Assembly (NCBI GenBank): GCA_013374505.1
Contig: QENJ01000067.1
Coordinates: 1 to 12,497 of the forward strand
Origin: Candidatus Methanophagaceae archaeon
GTDB lineage: Archaea > Halobacteriota > Syntropharchaeia > Alkanophagales > Methanospirareceae
DNA: 12,497 nt
Reading direction: 5' to 3'
The notes under the pieces were generated by a model, which made no database searches, was not told where the DNA came from, and was given only the letters and a program-made list of their open reading frames with translations. Shown here piece after piece: positions 1 to 7,128 of this stretch. Positions within the stretch are counted from its first letter, which is position 1. Each line of letters begins with the position of its first letter. The translations under genes were made by a program, and so were the position numbers.

Positions 1-1894
1 GTCTTCCTTCTTCGTCTATCTCAAAGGTAGCACCTGGAATGTTAATGTCACCCAGGCGAGCATGCCTTCCTTGCGGGTCGTAGACTGTGAGAGTGGCATT
101 AGAAGCGAGAATAATAGACATCCATAGATCTGCTGCTGGTGGTTGTCTGGTTTGTAAGGCAAGAAGAGCATAATCAGTAGCAAGTTCTGGTATATCCTCC
201 TGCCCATGAGCAGCAGGTGCATTTACCCAGTGCCCGTCATCGTGCTGAAGGCCTGCCAATTTGGTAGAAAGAGCGGCATACCAGTCAACACCACCTAAAT
301 CATTTAGGAAGCACATAGCCAAGGCTTTGGCGGTGGTCATATAGTAATAGTAAAGGAAGCAATGTCCTTGACTGTAAGGATAACCAGGATTATCGTCAAA
401 GCTGCAATCCTCATTGTTGGTTAACCAGGTCAAACCAGCTTGAACTCTTCCATCGGTTACATCAACGCCACAAAGTCTCAGGCTCCAGATGCCAGCCGCG
501 GTCATAGTGCCATAGGATTTGCTTCCTCCAGCCAAACTCCCGCCGGTTGGATAATATATAAAGCCACCATCATTATATGATGGTTGAGTATTATCGTGAG
601 CCCAAGCTTGGTCATTAGATGCTGGTCTATTTTGGCAGTGTGAGGTAAAGTTTATAGCCTTTGTCCAAGTATCATTCCCACTGGGCAATCCTGCTGCACT
701 TAATGCCATAAGTGCAAATTGAGTGTTAGAAAGGTCTCCGTCACTTGGCGAAGATCCGTAACGCCAGCCACCATAGCATGGATCAGTAGGGTCAGCCCCT
801 TCTCCTTCATCGTATTGTGCATCCACAAGCCAATCCCTTGCATCGGCTATTTCGTCGCTGTAGCTTGCATTATGAGTGGCAACTAAGGCTAATACAGCTA
901 AAGATGTTTCGTAAGTTCTCCTTGTCCCAAAAGAGCCATCTGTATTGTTATTAGCCAAGACGTATTGGATAGCTTTGTTGACGGTAGGGTTATCCTCAGT
1001 ATGTCCAGCATTAAGGAAGGCTAAGACTGCCATAGAGGTTATACCAACACTGTTCTGCCATGAGCCGTCTGGGTTTTGGTGGTTGCGGAGCCATTGGAGA
1101 CCTAGCACTATACGGTTTACGCTGGCAAGTGCGTCAATCTTGCCATAGCCCCAATCCTCATTAGGAGTATCACCGGTAAATCCATCGGATCTAGCTCCGA
1201 GTTGCAACATTTTTTTGATTTGCCCATGGGTTAAAGAAGGATATTTCTGGAGGATCAAAGCACTTACTCCAGCTACATGAGGACCAGCTGCACTTGTTCC
1301 ACCAAACCGTCGGTAACTACCCAAGGGATAGGATGATGCATTTGAAGCTGCGGACCCGATATCGTAATTTCCTGGTGCCGCTACATCAACAATAGTTTGT
1401 CCATCTATCCTCGGTCCTCTCCCACTGAAAGTGCTTAGATCGCCAACAGCTACTCCCCATCCTCTTGTACTATACGATGCCACAGTTATGGCGCTGTCGG
1501 AGGTAGCAGGTCGGGTAACAGTGGTCTCGTTAGACTGGAAGGCCGTCCACCTCGCACCTCCCGACCAAGAGGTTTGATCATCATATATATACAAATCAAC
1601 ATGTTCATTGCTGCCACCACTATTACTTACCTGTAATGTCCAGCCCCCAGGGATCACAGGATTCCTCGTAACCTGAATGTCGTACTTTGCAGTTCCTCTA
1701 GTCGAGTCCTCTCGACGATACCAGATTGTGTGTCCATCACCTGTGATTGTGGATTGCCAACCTGCCGGGGGTGCCGCGGGCAAATTCGCTACACTCCCGG
1801 TAGGGGTAGTCACCGTAATGGGTAAATTGTTGCCGGTAGTGCGCCATAATGTTGGGTATATACCCTCTGAATGTTCGTGGTTAACACGGGCACA
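1..1894 (-). CDS. Subtilase C-terminal part (catalytic Ser) fused to a squalene-cyclase-like toroid; out of frame with its N-terminal part, partial at left edge
   Basis: This minus-strand frame is open without a stop from 1894 to the window edge and has no convincing start of its own. It continues the subtilase of 1810-3258 in the -1 frame. It carries the S8 serine motif FGGTSAAGPHVAG, with the Ser codon at 1292-1294, preceded by a typical block with VDVAAPG. From about 1120 down to 190 follow about six repeats of the prenyltransferase/squalene-oxidase type, for example LQWLRNHQNPDGSW, YVLANNNTDGSFG and LAGLQHDDGHW, each followed by an Ala/Leu-rich helix. Six such repeats would close an alpha6/alpha6 toroid. 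I see no DXDD cyclase motif, so a binding or scaffold role is more likely than terpene cyclisation (inference). After the toroid a beta-type segment (TLTVYDPQGRHARLGD) starts and runs off the edge. Family assignment is secure; whether the product is made depends on the frameshift. Confidence 0.8.
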
Positions 1895-3258
1895 TTAAAG
1901 GCGAAGCTTGTGCTGCCACCAGCGGTTACATCATCCTGAGCATGTTTATCATTGCCAGCTAAGTTACCGGCTGGAACAACCTGTACAATGCCCCCAGCAG
2001 CTTCAGTATCAATCATCTGCTCCAAATTGGAAGAGCCGTCGAGGAATTGCTGTATCCATCCACCAAATTCATATATCATAACGTCTGCACCATTAGCCCT
2101 AGCCCAAGGAATATATACGGTGTAGTCATTGTCATATCTATCTGCTACGAGAAGTTCTGCATTTGGTGCAACACCTACATAGCTTCTCCTTTCAATAATT
2201 CCTCCGTTTACGATTCCGCACACACTTGTTCCATGTCCATTAGTATCATCGTCGGTCAATATAAGGTCAGTTCCTCTTGTACGTGTAGTACCGCCTGTGT
2301 TCAATGTCCTAAAAACTTTACTTGTGCCAAGTGCTATCACGTCCTCTCCGACGTCAAGGGCATTGTTACTATTCGAATCATCTACAATGAAAAGTAGTTC
2401 ACCATACGTGGGGTCCGTCTCTGTGAAACCGCTTGCTGTGCCATAATCCCGCTGGCCATTGCCATTAGCATCATTGTACAGCCAATCCATGTCCGCTTGA
2501 AACACGCCATCATTATTTCCCGCGGGTCCATCACCGTCAAAGAAATGAAGCGTTTCCCCTGCATTTGCAGCTCCGTTTCCGTTCAGATCTACGGCATCAG
2601 TTCCGGGATCAAATACATTATTACCGTCTGTATCGATCCAGTTGTAGGACCCTCCATCGGCTTGCCAAAAATCTGGATGGAAAACATCAATGCCTGTATC
2701 GAAATCCGCTATCGTTATCCCTTCTCCGGTTATATTGGTTCCCCCAGCATCAAGCAACTGCCATACGTCATCAGCATTAATCTCGGGAACGCTTACATCT
2801 AGAGGATTCTCTAATCCTAGCTGCCAAGTGGACTCAATACGCAAGACATCAGCCCTTTCCTTCAAGGCATCTACATAGGCGATAGGCATCTCTGCACCAT
2901 AGATTGTGCCTGAATGAGCCACTTCGTCATTCACACGCGCAAACATCAACCCCTGTGCCTCTAAAGCTGCAATTTCAGCCTCACTCAGTTCGTGATCGAA
3001 ATGAATACTCACGCTAAGGCTTTGTATTTGCGCGAGGCTACGTACGGCCTCGCCAAGGTCACTAGTCAAGCTAGGTTGGACTTCTGTCTCTGCTAGTGCA
3101 AGCAGAAGCTCTAGCGTGGCGCCGGTCTTGCTAAGATAAGAAGGCGTCTGTGCGTTAGCTGTTTCCATATTACCAGCACTGATGGCAACAGGCGAAAGCA
3201 ACATGGACAAAACCAGTATTGCCATCAGCGTATAAAATCCTATTCTCTTTGCCTTCAT
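1810..3258 (-). CDS. Secreted subtilisin-like serine protease (S8), N-terminal part with signal peptide, propeptide, Asp, His and Asn
   Basis: The product is an exported peptidase lacking its Ser because of a frameshift. Residues 1-36 form a signal peptide. Residues ~38-150 are an inhibitor I9-like propeptide. The catalytic domain starts near 175, with Asp187 in DFDTGID, His342 in NGHGTSVCG and oxyanion Asn432 in VVPAGN. Between Asp and His lies an insertion rich in Asp/Asn/Gly (DTDGNNVFDPGTD, DLNGNG, DANGNGQRD, DDSNSNNALDVGED), which looks like calcium-binding loops. The start is supported by an AAGGAG Shine-Dalgarno about 8 bases upstream and by a 4-base ATGA overlap with the gene before it, implying translational coupling. 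The frame ends at 1810 with an unrelated tail. The -1 frame continues the protease and reads YPTLWRTTGNNLPITVTTP, so the last ~20 residues here are probably out-of-frame noise. The true gene would span 1-3258. Confidence 0.88.
   Translation of the reverse strand: MKAKRIGFYTLMAILVLSMLLSPVAISAGNMETANAQTPSYLSKTGATLELLLALAETEVQPSLTSDLGEAVRSLAQIQSLSVSIHFDHELSEAEIAALEAQGLMFARVNDEVAHSGTIYGAEMPIAYVDALKERADVLRIESTWQLGLENPLDVSVPEINADDVWQLLDAGGTNITGEGITIADFDTGIDVFHPDFWQADGGSYNWIDTDGNNVFDPGTDAVDLNGNGAANAGETLHFFDGDGPAGNNDGVFQADMDWLYNDANGNGQRDYGTASGFTETDPTYGELLFIVDDSNSNNALDVGEDVIALGTSKVFRTLNTGGTTRTRGTDLILTDDDTNGHGTSVCGIVNGGIIERRSYVGVAPNAELLVADRYDNDYTVYIPWARANGADVMIYEFGGWIQQFLDGSSNLEQMIDTEAAGGIVQVVPAGNLAGNDKHAQDDVTAGGSTSFAFNVPVLTTNIQRVYTQHYGALPATIYPLR
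1820..1894 (-). other. Frameshift interval splitting the subtilase gene
   Basis: The upstream frame (stop at 1810-1812) and the downstream frame (open from 1894) overlap here. Restoring the protein needs a -1 shift, equivalent to one base lost. The downstream frame already reads like protease from about 1880 (NHEHSEGIYPTLWRTTG), so the lost base probably lies near 1883-1892 rather than at the stop. No X XXY YYZ slippery heptamer is evident, so a mutation or an assembly error is favoured over programmed frameshifting. Confidence 0.75.
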
Positions 3259-4166
3259 TTGGATTCTCCTTTCCTTTGTCTTAAGTTAGCAGGATTTTCT
3301 ATCCCTAGCTGCCATGCTGATTCTATACGAACTACACTCTCCAATTCTGCTAGATCCTCTGTCCTATCCCAAGGAATCTCAGCACCATAAATGGTTCCGG
3401 AATGAGCTATCTCACCATCATGTAATCTTGCAAATTTCACTCCCAATTCCTCTATCAACTGAATTTCTGAGGTATTCAACTCATGAGTGAAATTTATACT
3501 TACATTTACGGTATTGCTTATCACAATTTCCTTCATTTCCTCAGGGATTTGCTCCTCTCCTCTTAAAGTGAGTAAAAGATCCAGGGCAGCATCGATTTTG
3601 CTAAGAAAAGGAGACGGCGTTCCTCCGCTTTCTCCCCATTCTACACTTAGCCTATGTTTATTTAACTCTTGAGATCCTGCTAATACTACAACACCCGCCT
3701 TTACTCCCCACTCATCGCTTCCCTCAACCAACAACATCGCTTTATCTTCATTCCATGGATTCTTCAATATCTCCAAAATACCTTTATTCTCTCCCGGGTA
3801 TTCATCTGTTACCCTCGTAACATTTGCCATTTTACACACCTCTTTTAACACCTCATTTGAATTTGGCGTACCAAGAATAATCAAATTATAGGTATATTTA
3901 AGACTTTCGGTTTTTTCCGATATATAAACCTTTGGCTTGTTACCTGTTATATTTTCTAAATTCTCAGCTATTGCTTCTGCACTTTCATATTCCATCTGAG
4001 TTGCGTTTTCTCCTATCACGATTACCACCTCTTTTCCAAATAGTTTTGGATAGTTGCTTAATACCAATTCCTCCTCCTGCTCGATGACGCCTGAAAGCAC
4101 TATAGCTGTGATAACAATTGCAATCGCCGCAATCGCCCCTCCACCTATTAGTAAACTTTTTCTCAT
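3255..4166 (-). CDS. Membrane-anchored surface protein with a stand-alone protease-propeptide-like domain
   Basis: The 303-residue protein begins with a hydrophobic segment (residues 5-27) that would anchor or export it. Residues ~38-178 resemble the repeated domain of archaeal S-layer-type proteins (KEVVIVIGENA, LIILGTPNSNEV, NPWNEDKAMLLVEGSDEW); this recognition is by pattern and moderate. Residues ~183-292 align with residues 38-151 of the subtilase encoded next, sharing TPS.(F)LSK, the FARxxDxEIAHSGTIYGAE-like block and the (I)ESxWQLGxENP ending. In the protease that region is the propeptide, which in S8 enzymes acts as folding chaperone and inhibitor. The gene overlaps the protease start by 4 bases. 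I infer a dedicated inhibitor, chaperone or surface tether for the protease; an alternative is a remnant of a tandemly duplicated protease. A TATA-like AGTTTTATTTGG sits about 30 bases upstream. The ATG at 4166 is the only good in-frame start. Confidence 0.75.
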   Translation of the reverse strand: MRKSLLIGGGAIAAIAIVITAIVLSGVIEQEEELVLSNYPKLFGKEVVIVIGENATQMEYESAEAIAENLENITGNKPKVYISEKTESLKYTYNLIILGTPNSNEVLKEVCKMANVTRVTDEYPGENKGILEILKNPWNEDKAMLLVEGSDEWGVKAGVVVLAGSQELNKHRLSVEWGESGGTPSPFLSKIDAALDLLLTLRGEEQIPEEMKEIVISNTVNVSINFTHELNTSEIQLIEELGVKFARLHDGEIAHSGTIYGAEIPWDRTEDLAELESVVRIESAWQLGIENPANLRQRKGESK

Positions 4167-4895
4167 CTTTATTGTAATCTTTCTTTATGCCTCCAAATAA
4201 AACTTTTCGTTTGTTCCTTTCGGATGATAACATTTGGGCTTTGAATTCATGTCATGGACGAGGCACTCATTTCAATTCCTCGCCTTTACTCGTCATTTTC
4301 ACACCTTCGCCCTTTTTATGTTTAAAGGTAACACGATAGAAAGCTCTTTGTTAAGAACACCTTAAAAGCTTTTCGATTTTTCCCGATATGTTACCCATTT
4401 CGATAACCTTAAATGGTCATATGTAAGTGGAGCTAAAGAAGAGGGACGCAAAAATTTACGAAATGAGCGAGTTCTCGAAGTAATCCCCTCCCTTTTGAAA
4501 AGGGCGGAAGCAAAACCTTCCTTTACATCAAACCTTGCATTTCCGTATCCGCTCCTCTAATCCGATGATGATCAAAATAGCCACAAACTTACGTGTTTCT
4601 CCAACCTCAATCCTCTCACGATCCTCAGAAAATCTGATCACAATATCTTCCGCTTCGCTCTCTCGTAAGCCAACATCTTATCCGATAGGTTTTTTAGAAA
4701 CCTTTATGACACCACAGGGACACCCAGGAACAGAACATGAAACTATAAAGTATTTTCATACCAATAATAAAAGCATAAAATTAGATAAAATCGTGAACAA
4801 GCATAAGGAGCAGTAATCAGCGAATAGCGAAAAATAGCAAACCTTAAAAAGACAGGGTAATATACAAAGCTAATAAAATAACAGTGTGATTAAAA
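4167..4895. other. Long intergenic spacer between divergent units
   Basis: This AT-rich stretch separates the leftward protease unit from the rightward iron-sulfur cluster. It should hold both promoters. Besides the possible decayed fragment at 4531-4755 it contains a small hairpin, CCCTTTTGAAAAGGG, at 4490-4504. On the plus side, CCTTAAAAAG (4841-4850) and CTAATAAAATA (about 4870-4880) are weak TATA-like candidates before the gene at 4896. No RNA gene or repeat array was seen. Confidence 0.5.
4531..4755 (-). pseudogene. Possible decayed coding fragment (minus strand)
   Basis: One minus-strand frame reads as plausible protein on both sides of a single in-frame TAA (4678-4680). It starts just after a TGA at 4756-4758, passes a Cys-rich piece (SCSVPGCPCGVIKVSKKPIG), then after the TAA continues as ESEAEDIVIRFSEDRERIEV and VGETRKFVAILIIIGLEERI, and ends at TGA 4528-4530. 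No start codon, Shine-Dalgarno or family was recognised. A plus-strand frame at 4535-4816 overlaps it but has an odd, Ser/Thr/Ile-rich composition typical of an antisense shadow. Composition is the only support, so confidence is low. Confidence 0.25.
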
Positions 4896-5291
4896 ATGAG
4901 CGAACTGCAAGATTTGTTGAAAGAGTCGGGATATTCGGATAAAGCCATTGAGTACTATCTGAACAAAGTGAATGTCGGAGAGCTAACCGAGCCAGATGCT
5001 CATGCGATATATACGGGACCCTGTGGCGATACGATGGAGATTTTTTTGAATGTAAAAGAGGGCGTGATAAAAGAAGCGAAGTTCCAGGCGATAGGCTGTG
5101 CAGGTGCTTTTTCGTCTGGCTCTGCCCTTACAGAAATGATCATCGGAATGACATTAGAAGAGGTGGAGAAGATAGATGAAGAGCTAATAATAAATTATCT
5201 GGGCGGTATTCCACGGCAGAAGGTACATTGCACGTGTTTATCTAAAAGGACGTTGCAAAAAGCGATTAATAATTATAAAGAAAAGGGGTGA
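4896..5291 (+). CDS. IscU/NifU N-terminal-type iron-sulfur cluster scaffold protein
   Basis: The 131-residue protein matches the NifU_N/IscU family over its whole length, the usual size of a one-domain scaffold. The three cluster-ligand cysteines are visible: Cys43 in GPCGD with the conserved Asp45, Cys68 in IGCAGAFSSGSALTEM, and Cys112 in the His-Cys pair KVHCTC. The family assembles a [2Fe-2S] or [4Fe-4S] cluster from sulfur donated by a cysteine desulfurase and passes it to apoproteins in the cytoplasm. No desulfurase gene is in view. The last motif has an extra cysteine (Cys114). There is no clear Shine-Dalgarno upstream of the ATG, so the transcript may be leaderless. The position just before a siroheme/[4Fe-4S] protein and NifB suggests it feeds [4Fe-4S] units to them (inference). 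It lacks the ferredoxin and C-terminal domains of true nitrogen-fixation NifU, so the symbol is left empty. Confidence 0.9.
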   Translation: MSELQDLLKESGYSDKAIEYYLNKVNVGELTEPDAHAIYTGPCGDTMEIFLNVKEGVIKEAKFQAIGCAGAFSSGSALTEMIIGMTLEEVEKIDEELIINYLGGIPRQKVHCTCLSKRTLQKAINNYKEKG

Positions 5292-5309
5292 TAAAAAACT
5301 AAATTGTTG

Positions 5310-5396
5310 ACACAGATTAACGCAGATTAACACAGATGATAAAAAGCAACAGAGTTAAACATAAATAAATACGTGTAAATCAATGTTAATCTGTGT
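5310..5396. repeat. Short element with inverted ACACAGATTAAC ends
   Basis: Three tandem 10-base units, CACAGATTAA, CGCAGATTAA and CACAGATGAT, lie at 5311-5340. The 12-mer ACACAGATTAAC at 5310-5321 recurs in exact inverted orientation at 5385-5396. The ends therefore behave as short terminal inverted repeats around an AT-rich core without coding potential. It resembles dispersed non-coding repeats of the CACAGATTAACACAGA type; mobility cannot be shown from one copy. Confidence 0.55.
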
Positions 5397-5434
5397 CTTA
5401 AAGAGAAGGCAGTTATACTTTAGGTACAATAAAA

Positions 5435-6106
5435 ATGGAAGAAAAAGAGAAGAAGAAAGACCTGTTGGATAAAGGCGCAATTGTCCAGCGGGATTATGAA
5501 ACGTATGCGATTGCGCCGCATATACCGGGCGGGATTTGCGAACCCGGTACGCTACGGAATATAGCAGATGTCGCGGAGAAATACAATGCTGCAGCGTTAA
5601 AATTGACCTCAGCACAACGAATAGCAATTGTGGGTATAGCAGAGAGCGATATAGAAGCTGCCTGGCACGACCTCGATATGCCACCGGGTGCAGCTATCGG
5701 GTTATGTATCAGAAGCGTAAAAATCTGTCCGGGAACAACGTTCTGTAAAAGGGGCAAGCAAGATTCTGTGAAATTGGGTCTGGAATTTGATAGCAAGTAT
5801 CACGGGTTGGAACTGCCTTCAAAGTTCAAAATCGGCGTTTCCGGTTGTAGTAATAGCTGTGCGGAGTCCTGGATAAAGGACCTGGGCTTCATCGGTATGC
5901 CAAAGGGCTGGAAAGTGGTGGTCGGAGGTTCCGCAGGTGCTGCACCAGCGATTGCAGAAGTTTTGGCAGAGAATTTGAGTGATGATGAGGCTATGGCTCT
6001 TGCTGATCGAATCATCAATTACTACAAGAACTGCGACACAAAAAAGCGATTGGGCAGGTATATTAAAGAAGTCGGGCTGGATGAATTCAGAAAAGAGGTT
6101 TTATAA
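5435..6106 (+). CDS. Small sulfite reductase-like siroheme/[4Fe-4S] protein
   Basis: The 223-residue protein has the nitrite/sulfite reductase ferredoxin-like half at residues ~15-75 (PHIPGGICEPGTLRNIAD) and the siroheme-[4Fe-4S] half after it. The cofactor motif is complete: Cys98-X5-Cys104 (CPGTTFC) and Cys138-X3-Cys142 (GCSNSC). Full-length sulfite reductases are much larger. This size matches the low-spin, small sulfite reductase known from Methanosarcina barkeri (P590) and Desulfovibrio vulgaris, which can reduce sulfite to sulfide with six electrons. Physiological roles of this class are unsettled (assimilation, detoxification or other). The ATG has a TATA-like AGTTATACT about 20 bases upstream and no strong Shine-Dalgarno, so the gene may start a leaderless transcript. 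NifB follows 27 bases downstream in the same direction, almost certainly co-transcribed. That context suggests a role in sulfur supply for cofactor synthesis (inference). Confidence 0.9.
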   Translation: MEEKEKKKDLLDKGAIVQRDYETYAIAPHIPGGICEPGTLRNIADVAEKYNAAALKLTSAQRIAIVGIAESDIEAAWHDLDMPPGAAIGLCIRSVKICPGTTFCKRGKQDSVKLGLEFDSKYHGLELPSKFKIGVSGCSNSCAESWIKDLGFIGMPKGWKVVVGGSAGAAPAIAEVLAENLSDDEAMALADRIINYYKNCDTKKRLGRYIKEVGLDEFRKEVL

Positions 6107-6118
6107 TAGCCTATAACC

Positions 6119-6123
6119 AGGAG
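6119..6123 (+). promoter_or_regulatory. Ribosome binding site of nifB
   Basis: AGGAG (followed by AAGGA) lies about 10 bases before the ATG at 6134, inside the short gap after the siroheme protein. It supports the chosen start and internal re-initiation within an operon. Confidence 0.6.
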
Positions 6124-6133
6124 AAGGAAACGT

Positions 6134-7078
6134 ATGAGTGAGGTAGCATCAAAAAAGGGAATGGTGGAGATGTCGGGGTGTAGTGTAAAGGAGGGCGATT
6201 TACCCACCGCCAATGTAGAAGGCAAAGAAGTACCATGGGATCCTGCACAGCTAAGGAAGATTAGTGAACACCCTTGTTTCAGTGAAAACGCCTGTCATTT
6301 CTTCGGCAGAATACATCTCCCGGTGGCACCGAAATGCAACATCCAATGTAATTATTGTGTACGGAAATTCGATTGCGTGAATGAGTCGCGACCCGGAGTG
6401 ACGAGCAAGGTGCTAATGCCACAGGAGGCGTTAGAACTGGTACGTGATGTAATGGAAAAGGTGCATTACATAAAGGTAGTTGCCGTTGCGGGACCCGGCG
6501 AGCCACTGTTTAACGAAGAGACGTTCGAGACGTTCCGGCTCGTGAAGGATGAGTTCCCACACCTGATGCGGTGTCTGAGCACGAACGGGCTTCTTTTGCC
6601 CGAACGGATTGACGAGATAGAAGAGTTGGACATCGGAACTGTGACAGTCACACTGAACGCTATAGACCCTGCGATAGGTAAGGACATCTATTCGGTTGTC
6701 AATTACCGCGGTAAACGATATAAAGGCGAAGAAGGTGCTGAGATACTGTTGAAGAACCAGTTGGAAGGCATTCGAGAGGCTGTGAAACGTAAGATACTGA
6801 TAAAAGTGAATACTGTTCTTATTCCCACGGTAAATGATGAGCATATCGTGGAGGTAGCGAAGGAGATACGTAAGCTGGGCGTTTATATGCACAATATTAT
6901 CCCGCTCATCCCGCAGTACAAGTTCGCGAATATTAAACCACCGACACAGCAAGAGAAGGAGGCGATTCAGGAGAAATGCCGCGAGTACGTGAAAGAGATG
7001 ACTCACTGCCGGCATTGCCGTGCCGATGCTATTGGCAAGCTGGGAAAGGACATCCAACAGCGTATGTACTCAGAATAA
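6134..7078 (+). CDS. nifB: NifB, radical SAM nitrogenase cofactor biosynthesis protein
   Basis: NifB uses S-adenosylmethionine to fuse two [4Fe-4S] clusters into the carbide-centred 8Fe core (NifB-co) of the nitrogenase cofactor. At 314 residues this is the compact archaeal type without a fused NifX-like domain. The hallmarks are present in order: Cys16 near the N terminus, HPCFSENACHFFGR (46-59), the radical SAM motif Cys68-X3-Cys72-X2-Cys75 (CNIQCNYC), RKFDCVNESRPGVTS, the SAM-binding AGPGEPLFN (119-127), KVNTVLIPTVNDEHI, HNIIPLIP, and the C-terminal HCRHCRADAIGKLGKD with Cys292 and Cys295, which serve the auxiliary clusters in the family. AGPGEP has Glu where many NifBs have Asp, a conservative change. 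No nitrogenase structural genes lie nearby. Its neighbours are the small sulfite reductase upstream and a DUF166 gene 50 bases downstream. Confidence 0.96.
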   Translation: MSEVASKKGMVEMSGCSVKEGDLPTANVEGKEVPWDPAQLRKISEHPCFSENACHFFGRIHLPVAPKCNIQCNYCVRKFDCVNESRPGVTSKVLMPQEALELVRDVMEKVHYIKVVAVAGPGEPLFNEETFETFRLVKDEFPHLMRCLSTNGLLLPERIDEIEELDIGTVTVTLNAIDPAIGKDIYSVVNYRGKRYKGEEGAEILLKNQLEGIREAVKRKILIKVNTVLIPTVNDEHIVEVAKEIRKLGVYMHNIIPLIPQYKFANIKPPTQQEKEAIQEKCREYVKEMTHCRHCRADAIGKLGKDIQQRMYSE

Positions 7079-7128
7079 ACAGGAAAGCACACACACCAAA
7101 AATCCGCGTCTAAGACCGCTGAAAAGAA

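Noticed and set aside
1820..1835. Programmed -1 ribosomal frameshift in the subtilase
   Set aside because: No slippery heptamer and no obvious stimulatory stem or pseudoknot was seen, and the protein-like overlap starts upstream of the stop; mutation or sequence error is simpler.
3985..4233. Minus-strand 82-residue reading frame starting upstream of the anchored surface protein
   Set aside because: It overlaps the well-supported gene 3255-4166 in another frame and looks like a shadow (Arg/Gly/Lys-rich, no domain).
4535..4816. Plus-strand 93-residue reading frame in the spacer
   Set aside because: Composition is Ser/Thr/Ile-rich and low in conserved-looking motifs, there is no Shine-Dalgarno, and it runs antisense to a more protein-like minus frame.
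5310..5396. CRISPR array
   Set aside because: The 10-base units are contiguous, too short, not separated by spacers, and one is inverted; no cas gene is nearby.
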